DNA of 64,000 nt from Pyrenochaeta sp. MPI-SDFR-AT-0127 (taxonomy: Eukaryota; Ascomycota; Dothideomycetes; Pleosporales; Cucurbitariaceae), in the NCBI GenBank assembly GCA_020747015.1, contig JAGTJM010000102.1, forward strand, positions 1 to 64,000, written 5' to 3'. Shown here in pieces: positions 13,062-20,600 of this stretch. The notes beneath the pieces are model-generated. The model searched no databases and was not told where the DNA came from. It was given only the letters and a program-made list of their open reading frames with translations. How positions within the stretch are numbered: position 1 is the first letter of the stretch; each line of letters begins with the position of its first letter. The position numbers and the translations under genes were made by a program.

Positions 13062-13104
13062 ACGTGAACCACCACCGAAATGCGCACCCCACCGAAATAC
13101 GCAC
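13062..13104 (+). repeat. Left terminal inverted repeat of the pogo-type element
   Basis: Begins ACGTGAACCACCACC directly after a TA. It contains an internal direct repeat of ccaccgaaatgcgcac (second copy with a G-to-A change). It matches the right end in 40 of 43 positions, and the three differences are transitions. Confidence 0.9.
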
Positions 13105-13179
13105 TTTGTTAAGGTTTGCAACTTTGCACACAAATAACTCAACACTACAACAAGCTATTGTAGTGTATAGTAGCTTAAA

Positions 13180-14826
13180 TTAATCCTCTATATCTACTGT
13201 ATCTTTCTTGCATGTGCGCTTATTATGTCCTGCCTCGCCACACCTCTTGCAGCGCCGAATACTCCCTTTACTACCACCTGTTCGGACCTTCTCCTCAAGC
13301 CTCTCTGCCTCAAATTGTGTCTCAACGTCCCTTTCAGCAATTAATTCCTCTGCCTCTGCTCTTGATAGGGTCCCTCCCAGCTGGATCCGCTTCTTCTTGC
13401 GTGATTTACGTTCAGAAGCACCCTTATTTGCCTGCTCAAGGCTAGCTACCCTAGCTTCCAGCAACGTGTTTGAGTGCACCTTTAAAGTTGACCCTTTTTG
13501 AGACTGTAACACCATCTCAATAATAGAACCAGGTGAGGAACTCTTATAGTCTCGAATTCTCTTAATAATTAGCGTGGTTTGGGCCTCTATCTCCCACGCG
13601 CTGCTTGGTGTTTTAGGTTGCCAGGTAGTAGGCCCTGGTAGAGGTGGCGTCGACGAGTAAGGCTTTACGTCAAGCTTCGACAGCACCACCTCTAGACAGT
13701 GTGGGACTAAGCCAGTTGCTCGGAAACTTGACAAGATATTCTCCTTTGAGAACGAGCTCTTAAACACCTGCTTAAAGGAAGCTAGGAACGCTTTCTTATC
13801 AATATGCTCAACGTAGCTGTCTGCCAAGACTCGGATCTTACGACTGTATGCCCGCTTCAACGGCGAAAAACAACCTACATCTAGTGGCTGCAGGATATGG
13901 GAGGCGTGTGGAGGCATATAGAGAGTGATAATCTTATTCTTCTCGCAGAGATCCTGGAAAGTGAGCGACTTATGGCTCTCGTGGCCATCAATAATAAGCA
14001 GCACATGGCTACCCACCCGACGGCCTTCTGTATGCTGGATAAAGTGCTGCAGCCAGGCGATACCAAGCTCGTTAGTAGTCCAGCCGTTGTTGCTGAGACC
14101 TATACGCCAATCTTTACCCAGATCAGGTAGCCACGACCTGTCGTGGTTCTTGGCTTTGAAGATGAAGAATGGTGGAATTGTCCAGCCCTTTGCGTTGATG
14201 CCAGCAATTAATGTCACCCACTCACGGTTGCCAGGTTAGATCCCTAGTAGTTTTAGACGTCTCTCAGACGCGGTTACCACCTTAATAGACCCTCCAACAC
14301 CCATCTGGAAGCCAGTCTCGTTAAAATTGTAGGTATCTTCGTCTAGGATACCGTACTTAGCTTTAACGTTGCGTACAAGGTCAAACCAGGGGCTGATAAC
14401 AGCTGGATTGCTGCATAGAACTCTCTGGTGATCCCTCTGTCGAGTTAACTGAGATTTGACCTCAGGCTTTTGACGGACAAATCTAGTAACCCAGTTCTCT
14501 CCAACCTAGCCACCACAGCGCGTAGCTAGCAGTTGGTTGGCCATTTCACGCACATAGCCGAGCGTAGGGGCAAAACCTCGTGCGTTAAGCTTCCTTATAT
14601 ATTGGACAATTATATCCTCTTCGTGCCTCTGAAGCTTTAATGAATTAGCCTGGATATCACATCGTAAAGCCTTTCCAGCGCGCCGCATACGAAGGGTGCT
14701 TTTATTGACGTTGTAGATCGCAGCAGCGCGTCGCTGGCTTAGCGACTTATTATCTTTTATCGCTTGGATAGCTAGGATAATTCTGTCTTCACGAGGGAGT
14801 GATTTAATATCAGGTTGTTAAGACAT
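13180..14826 (-). pseudogene. Fot1/pogo transposase with three stops
   Basis: A 548-codon frame from the ATG at 14826 encodes, in order, an N-terminal helix-turn-helix (motif SQRRAAAIYNVNKSTLRMR), a CENP-B-like DNA-binding region with GFAPTLGYVREMANQLL, the DDE superfamily catalytic domain (second Asp in LLIIDGHESH, third Asp in HILQPLDVGCF), and a C-terminal CCHC zinc knuckle (CKRCGEAGHNKRTC). Nonsense codons lie at 14820-14818 (TAA, codon 3), 14508-14506 (TAG) and 14238-14236 (TAA); each is explained by a RIP-type change of CAA, CAG or TGG. The first catalytic Asp, normally in a NxDETG-type motif, reads YNFNETG here (Asn at codon 169, bases 14322-14320), a G-to-A change after T that also fits RIP. 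The remaining open part, 14217-13180, is intact for 345 codons. Inactive on two independent grounds. Confidence 0.92.
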
Positions 14827-14863
14827 CGCGATAGAAGATGTAAAGAGTTGTGGCTTAGCAGAG

Positions 14864-14906
14864 GTGCGCATTTCGGTGGGGCGCGCATTTCGGTGGTAGT
14901 TCACGT
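14864..14906 (-). repeat. Right terminal inverted repeat of the pogo-type element
   Basis: Reverse complement of the left end with three transition differences, ending ...GTTCACGT directly before a TA. It also carries the doubled ccaccgaaatgcgc motif, a plausible paired transposase-binding site. Confidence 0.9.
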
Positions 14907-15493
14907 TAATTCTTTCTCTTTAAAGTAACTTATTATCCTCTCTACCTCTTACTATATATATAAGACTAGAAGACGATTATCCTATAATTTATATTTAACT
15001 CCGCTATTTTATATAAATATACGATATAATATTTAGATATATTTATAGTCTATAGGTCTATTTATACTAATACTCTAGGTTAGTATAAGCGTATTAATAG
15101 GAAATTATATAGTTACTAAATAATATAGCTTAGCTTAAATACGTATAGATTTAACGTCTTAAAAGGTAGATAGCAGCCTACTTCGCGTAGAATTATTTTC
15201 GCTAATTTAGGGTTATTTTACTAACTTTATAGGTTAAGAGTTAGATTTATACTTTATTATTAGTATTCTAAGAGGATAAGGTAATATAATTTAGGAGAGT
15301 AGGCTTTATACTAATAGTGTATCTTACCCCTAGGTGTAAAGGACTAGACGTAACTTAACGAATCTTAGTTAGGCTAGTTTAGCCCTTAGGGGTAAATAAC
15401 CTTAGCTATTATACACTACACTAAGTTATAAGGCTATAGGAATACGACTATATACCTACCTTTTCTTACTATTAATTTTCTTACTATTATAAG
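14907..15493. other. AT-rich block with a second CCCCTAGG-type hairpin
   Basis: No gene. At 15329-15405 ttacccctaggtgtaaa is followed by tttagcccttaggggtaaa, an imperfect inverted pair about 40 bases apart with a gactagacg core similar to the hairpin at 10743-10820. Confidence 0.55.
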
Positions 15494-15680
15494 AGGTTCT
15501 ACCCCTAGGGTAAGAACTTCTACTTATTAAACTTATTACTATAATAGGTTTTACCCTTAGGGGTAAGAATTTCTACTTATTAAACTTATTATTATAAGAG
15601 GTTTCACCCCTAGGGGTAAGAATTTCTACTTATTAAACTTACTATTAGAAGAGGTTTCACCCCTAGGGGTAAAAATTCTA
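15494..15680. repeat. 53-bp tandem repeat centred on ACCCCTAGGGGT
   Basis: Units start with aggtt at 15494, 15546, 15599 and 15652 (spacings 52, 53, 53). Each carries the palindrome acccctaggggt (slightly decayed in the first two) followed by aagaayttctacttattaaactta. The last unit is partial. The palindrome contains no CpA or TpG, so RIP cannot change it, which may explain why it survives in AT-rich DNA. It could also be a conserved protein-binding site. Confidence 0.8.
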
Positions 15681-15707
15681 GCTCTAACCTAAACCCTAAA
15701 CACCTAT

Positions 15708-16112
15708 TTACACCCTATAATTACACGATTCTAATAAGCATTTATAACCTTTTATAGGTTCTTTTAATTCTTTAAAATAATATTTATAATCTTCTATCTT
15801 TTCTAACTCTTTATAACTATTATAGTCTAATTTATTAAGCTCTTTAATTAGATCTTTAACTTTATTATCCTTTAAAGATATAGTATGTTTTTTAAAGTAC
15901 TTCTTTCTTAAGCTAATAGTACTATCTTTATTTATACTATTTAAACTAGTTAAGTAATCTTTATTATAGTAGAATATAACTTTTAGCTCTTTATTATAAG
16001 CTATATTATAGCCTAAATCTATAGTACTACTATATATATAAGTAGATATTCTATTATACTATTATAATATTAGTATAAATAAATAATTATTTAGATTATT
16101 ATTATACTTACT
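15708..16112 (-). pseudogene. Low-GC spliced gene, 5' part lost
   Basis: A minus-strand exon at 16058-15708 encodes 116 residues without a stop, striking in DNA this AT-rich. It is Lys/Asn/Tyr/Leu-rich and ends EPIKGYKCLLESCNYRV, with a Cys-x5-Cys pair that resembles the start of a zinc-finger-like motif cut short by TAA. Directly upstream lies a canonical intron, 16111-16059 (53 bp): GTAAGT donor, TACTAAT branch site and TAG acceptor. No ATG and an in-frame TAA precede the donor, so the first exon is damaged or missing. Further upstream, on the same strand, are a CT-rich leader and a TATATAAAG motif (16451-16441), mirroring the gene at 17029. No function assigned. Confidence 0.5.
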
Positions 16113-16440
16113 TCTTATTTAAATAATATTAAAATACTTTGTTATAATAAATAGTATTAAAATACTTTATTATAATAAATAGTATAGAATATTAATAATA
16201 ATAATATACTATATATATTAGTATAGGTAAAGCGTTATATAATAATTAGAAATACCTAGATTATATTATTAGTAAAAAGAAGAATAAAATATTTAAGATA
16301 ACTATACTTATCTAGAATAATATATACTATTAAGATATAAAGATATAATTAAAAGAAAGATTTTTAAAGGAGGTTAGAAAGAGTTTAGAAAAGTAGATAA
16401 TAAGATGTTAAGATTAGAAAAAAAAAGTAGAAGAAAAAGA

Positions 16441-16451
16441 TTCTTTATATA
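16441..16451 (-). promoter_or_regulatory. TATA-like motif for the leftward low-GC gene
   Basis: On the minus strand this reads tatataaagaa and is followed downstream by a pyrimidine-rich leader (tctttttcttctactttt...). It sits 34 bp outside the left edge of the 39-bp repeat array. The rightward motif at 16865 lies just outside the right edge, so the array appears to be framed by two divergent promoters. Confidence 0.4.
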
Positions 16452-16484
16452 TCTATATAGCTTAGATATTAGTAATCCTAATAA

Positions 16485-16860
16485 ATTCTTTTTAGTATAG
16501 GAAAATAAATTATCTATACTTTAATTCTTTTTACTATAGGAAATTAGATTATCTATACTATAATTCTTTTTACTATAGTAAAATAAATTATCTATACTAT
16601 AATTCTTTTTACTATAGGAAAATAAATTATCTATACTTTAATTCTTTTTACTATAGGAAATTAGATTATCTACACTTTAATTCTTTTTAGTATAGGAAAA
16701 TAAATTATCTATACTTTAATTCTTTTTAGTATAGAAAAATAAATTATCTATACTTTAATTCTTTTTACTATAGGAAATTAAATTATCTATACTATAATTC
16801 TTTTTACTATAGGAAATTAAATTATCTATATTATTATTCTTTTTCCTTAGTATAGGTAAT
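16485..16860. repeat. 39-bp minisatellite, 10 units with constant period
   Basis: attcttttt recurs at 16485, 16524, 16563, 16602, 16641, 16680, 16719, 16758, 16797 and 16836, always 39 bp apart. Each unit contains the arms tagtatag (or actatag) and ctatact around an AT-rich centre (gaaaataaattat), so every unit can form a small hairpin. Units differ by only a few substitutions and no indels. The array lies between the TATA-like motifs of two divergently placed low-GC genes, which suggests an upstream activating region or a recombination-prone spacer. Confidence 0.9.
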
Positions 16861-16864
16861 TAGA

Positions 16865-17028
16865 TATATAAAAGGATAACTTTTTCTTTTTTCTTCCTTC
16901 TTTTCTAAAACTACTATCTAATTTTTTTTTCTTTTTTCCTCTTTTATTATCTTTTTATCTAAGTAAGTTATTTCTTAGCTTATCTACTCTAGAATAATAA
17001 ACTAACTATATAGTACTATAGATTAAAA
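16865..17028 (+). promoter_or_regulatory. TATA box and CT-rich leader of the 168-residue gene
   Basis: TATATAAAAGG at 16865-16875 is followed by long pyrimidine tracts (ctttttcttttttcttcc and a second tract near 16920-16960), a layout common in fungal promoters. The ATG at 17029 lies about 155 bp downstream of the TATA motif. Confidence 0.45.
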
Positions 17029-17687
17029 ATGTCTACTTTAGCTATAAATACTACTAGCTATAATACTTTATTAGCTAAAGAATTTATAAAAGAAAACTTA
17101 TCTAGTCTTTCTTTAATCTCTACCTATACTCTAGGTAAAAAGGTTTATAACCTTAGAGATAAAGAAAGTAATAAAGTTATAGGCTTTTTAGGCTTTTTAG
17201 CTAGTTATAATAAGCTACCTAGCTTAGTAAATTATATTTATAATAAAAGTAAGTATTTTTCTTTTAAGATACTAATTATTAAAACTACTTATATAAAGTA
17301 TTTTAAGAATTTAAAAACTTATAAACTAGTACTAATAAAACTACTTTTTTATAGGTCTAGAATTAGGCTATAAAAGATTTATTCTAATTATAGTAAATTC
17401 TTTTAAAAAGGAACAATTCTACTTTAGTTATTATAATACTAAAGTAATAGATAAAATTACTATTATCTATAATAAAGAAGAACTAGAAACTATAGCTAGA
17501 GATAGAATTAGTATAATTTTAGAAGAAAATATAAAGTAAGTTTTATTTCTAATTAAAAAATAGAGTACTAATATATTATAGTATTCCTAGTTTTTTTAAT
17601 AGAGAAACTCTTAATTTATTAGAAAAATTAGAAGATAAAGAAGAATTTCTTACGCTAGATACTAATAAAGTATTAGAAGAAGTATAA
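17029..17687 (+). CDS. Three-exon low-GC gene, 168 residues, function unknown
   Basis: Predicted exons are 17029-17248, 17355-17535 and 17582-17687, with introns of 106 bp (GTAAGT donor, TACTAAT branch, TAG acceptor) and 46 bp (GTAAGT, TACTAAT, TAG). Phases join correctly at both junctions (Ser built from A|GT, Asn from AA|T), giving 507 stop-free bases in sequence where TAA and TAG are extremely common. The product is Lys/Leu/Ile/Asn-rich. It starts MSTLAINTTSYNTLLAKEF, includes NLRDKESNKVIGFLGFLAS in exon 1 and YKRFILIIVNSFKKEQFYF in exon 2, and ends in an acidic tail (NLLEKLEDKEEFLTLDTNK). I see no signal peptide, membrane span or known motif. Codons are almost all AT-ending, unlike the genes from 18 kb on, which points to a foreign or element-borne origin. 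The splice pattern supports a functioning gene, but expression is unproven. Confidence 0.6.
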
Positions 17688-17826
17688 AATATAAATATAA
17701 TTTTTATTTATAATATAAAAAAAAAGTAGTAGAGAAAGAAGTTAAAGTTATTAAAAAAAAAAAAAATTTTATATATATAAAATTAAGATTTTTCTTTTCT
17801 TTCTATATATTTACCTTTTAAGAAAA

Positions 17827-18073
17827 GGGTCTAGATATTCCTTTTCTAGTACTAAACCTAATTAAGAAAAAAAAAATATTCTATTTTTACTATTTTCCTA
17901 GTTTCTATCTATTTATTTACTTTTTAAAAAAAGGGCCTAGATAATCCTTTTTAGACGCTAAACCTAATTAAGAAAAAATAAAAAAAATAAAAAAGAGCCT
18001 AAAGAGGATAAGTAGGCGAGAAAAGAAGATTAGAAAAAAAGGGCCTAGATAATCCAAAGGGCCTAGATAATCC
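17827..18073 (+). repeat. Four dispersed copies of gggcctagataatcc
   Basis: The 15-mer gggcctagataatcc occurs at 17933, 18041 and 18059 (exact), with a variant gggtctagatattcc at 17827. Copies 1 and 2 are each followed by a related sequence ending ctaaacctaattaagaaaaa, so a unit of about 106 bp seems to have duplicated, with a short tandem doubling at the end. The last copy marks the sharp switch from AT-rich to normal DNA near 18,075. Confidence 0.6.
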
Positions 18074-18199
18074 TCCTGGATAAGCTGTTAGTAATTTCAC
18101 CTATTCATTTAAGAAACCAGGTGACTGCCTGGACTCGCCGGCTTCACGGCGTCTCTAACCTTCCCGACGCCTTCGCTAAACGCAAATACATTCGCACAT

Positions 18200-18821
18200 A
18201 TGGCTCGGCACCTGAAGAGGCTTGCGCTGAGCCTTCCGTTGTTCTAGTGTACCCAGAGCAAAGTTCTTCCGGACAGCCCGGCAACCCTACAGGCTTTTGC
18301 CGCCTTCATGCAGGCCACGGCGCCCATCCTCGAAGACCTCCTTTTGATCATCCAAGATGAGGAGAACCCACGGGATCGGCCGCAGTTCGACTTCAACATG
18401 CCGGCCAATTCGACGCTGTTCCAAAACCTCAGCCTCTCATCGACCTTTGCGAACCTGCGGTCAATGAGGCTGGAGCATGTGCATGTCAATGTGCAAGATA
18501 TTCTCAGCGTGGCTGCGCTTCCTCGGATTCAGGACATACATGTCAGCGAGTGTGTCATCGAAGAACCCTGGGGCCTGGTCGTATTGGGTCTGCACAACGT
18601 CAACTTCACGGGCAGCATGGTCCTACAGGCTTGTATCAATCGCTGTGTCATCTTCGAAGGCGTACGATGGCTCCTCACCTATCTGGAGGAGGCCAAGGAT
18701 GAGCGGCTTGTCGACGTTCGAGTGGTGTGTACACTTTTACAATGATGCTGCGCTGTCCGCTGAGAAGAATTGGTCTTATCGAGTCAGTGGCCCCAAGTAT
18801 GATACTGACAACTATGCCTGA
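18200..18821 (+). pseudogene. Broken leucine-rich/F-box-like protein remnant
   Basis: The frame from the ATG at 18200 begins MARHLKRLALSLPLF, meets TAG at 18245-18247, and continues open from there to 18745. The content looks like the leucine-rich part of fungal F-box-type proteins (SLSSTFANLRSMRLEHVHV, ILSVAALPRIQDIHVSEC). Near 18715 the coding sense moves to the next frame, which gives a natural C-terminus with YNDAALSAEKNWSYRVSGP and ends at 18821. One stop and one frameshift therefore separate it from a working gene, although the first stop could also be part of an unseen intron. Its 5' side runs straight into the AT-rich block, so the N-terminal F-box, if there was one, is missing. The family call rests only on the leucine pattern. 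Confidence 0.4.
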
Positions 18822-19146
18822 GTCTTGTCTGGCGCATCGTAGACCGACTGTACAGGCTTTTCACAGTCATTATTCAAAGACGGACTTCATGCGATCGTTC
18901 TGCAAGCGTTCTTGCTTATCTGTCGGGCCGACTCGAGGATGATCGATTCACATGACTGTCAAGTCTGATTTTGGAGACTCATATCGATCAAGTGGCACAT
19001 GGAAATCTGCTGCTAAGCTTGTCTACAAGTGCGTCGTTAGTGATGCAGAAGCAGAGTTGATTGCCTTACAAGCTACATAGGATCAAGATTGGACGTGTAG
19101 AGAGATTACCTGAAAAGACTGATCTAAATGAATTAACAATTTTCTA
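18822..19146. other. Intergenic, nothing recognised
   Basis: A 325-bp spacer lies between the leucine-rich remnant and the 3' end of the rhodopsin-domain gene. No frame, repeat or signal was recognised. Confidence 0.5.
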
Positions 19147-20600
19147 TCAAGCCGATCCATAATAAACTTCAGTCTCGTTCTTAACTTGTATGCCATATGT
19201 CCTTGAGGTGTCCGCATCGCGATCAGGTGCCTTATTAACAGAGGTAATGGTAGTGTTGGTGTGGCCGCCGCGCTCTGCGTACGTATCATAGTATATGTCA
19301 CCGGACAGCCCGTCCTCAGACTCCGCTAGCTGTCTCTCAGAGCTATTATCGTCGAGCTCTCTTGTCCGAATTGTGTTGCGAAGTTTGATGCCCTTGCTAC
19401 TGGTCAAGTTGCTGAGAGCGTTCGGGCCAGTCGAGGTGGATTTGGAGCTAAGTATCGAGCCGGATATGAACCTGCGAAAGATGGGCTTTGTTATAGGGAG
19501 ACAAGCTGTTGAAGGATCAGTTAGCATCATTACGAAAAGTACTGCTTAGCTAAGGCTATGAGTTACTCACAAGATATGATAGCGAGATTACTTTCCAAGC
19601 CTGCCCAGATGATAACTCCTTTGATATCCCTTGCCAACTCTGACGTATGAGAATTTAGAGTGATTGCCTCGACAAGTACGACAATCGACGCAGCACAGAC
19701 ACTATAAGAAGGAATTAGTCAATTCCTTACTAACACATCAAAACAAGAAAGAAAGGTGGAGAGATAGAGATAGGAAAGGACGTACAAGATACCGAACATG
19801 AACATAGCGACGACAGCGACTTTCTGGCCCAGGCGAAGCTTGAGACTGGCGACCTGGAACACAGGTAACAACAGGACGGCAATTTCAAGCAGTAAATGAA
19901 CCAGGGTTGTGCCGAACATAAACTTGCTGGGGTCGACTCTGCATATAGCACCTTTGATTTTCAGGTTCCAATAGGCTTGCACTGGGATACAGTGGAAGAT
20001 GGTCATGAACGTCCTGATGGTGAGCCAGATGACGGTGCTGGCCTGGAGGATGTAGATTCCCGACCGGATGTTGGAGACGCTGAAAAGGCGCCAGTAGAAG
20101 CAGAGGATGGCCAGCTTGGAGAATCCAAGCGACATTGCGTATGTAAATTCGGCCATGAAAAGTCCGAATCGAGCATACTCCTCGACCGTCTCTGCCGGTT
20201 GAGGAACGTCCTCCTTCAGATGGCCTAGACCCATAACGACAGCCCCTGCATAGAAATCGTTAGTATGCTGATATTTTACCGCCCTGAAGGAGGTTCCTGG
20301 GTCCTCCAGCGATTATAAACCCACAGTATATTGCAGAACCAAAGTAGACAGCTGCCGAGGCCTAATTGATAAAGTCAATAGCGTGCTATAAAGAGGCAGA
20401 GTGACTCAATCATCTAATAGTCATGGTGTCAAGCAACTCACCCAGGAGATCACAGCAAAATAATCATCCAACCATAGTGGTACATGTGTCATCCTTCGAG
20501 ACGCCAGACGACAGGCGAGGAGTATAGTAGCAAACGAAAATGTGATGCACATAGAACTCATCACGCCAGCATCCGGCTCATAACCCATTGCGGCGGTCAT
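19147..20600 (-). CDS. Rhodopsin-domain integral membrane protein
   Basis: Five exons on the minus strand: 20600-20442, 20361-20280, 20245-19786, 19701-19571 and 19505-19147. All phases join, giving 396 residues. The protein has the layout of the fungal rhodopsin-domain family (often called satratoxin-cluster SC4-like or PTH11-related membrane proteins): about seven hydrophobic segments, the motif LWLDDYFAVISW after helix 1-2, SKLAILCFYWRLF in the middle, AYWNLKIKGAIC before helix 5, and WAGLESNLAIISSCLP near the end of the membrane part. A polar cytoplasmic tail of about 120 residues rich in Ser, Thr and Asp follows. Substrates or ligands for this family are mostly unknown. I chose the ATG at 20600 because it gives a normal short N-terminus. 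A second family member lies at 34009-35390 on the other strand, so the family has at least two copies within 15 kb. Confidence 0.85.

Larger units (their letters stand above)
13062..14906 (-). mobile_element. Fot1/pogo-type DNA transposon, complete but dead
   Basis: A 1,845-bp element bounded by 43-bp terminal inverted repeats and flanked on both sides by TA (13060-13061 and 14907-14908), the target duplication of Tc1/mariner-superfamily elements. Size, TA duplication and a single long transposase frame match the fungal Fot1/pogo group. The element lies in a RIP block, but its internal GC is much higher than the surroundings, so it inserted later than the elements around it, or was mutated less. 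The transposase carries nonsense codons and a changed catalytic residue, so the copy should be non-autonomous. Confidence 0.9.

Noticed and set aside
13208..14239. Several plus-strand frames across the transposase
   Set aside because: Antisense shadows of the minus-strand transposase, without independent motifs.
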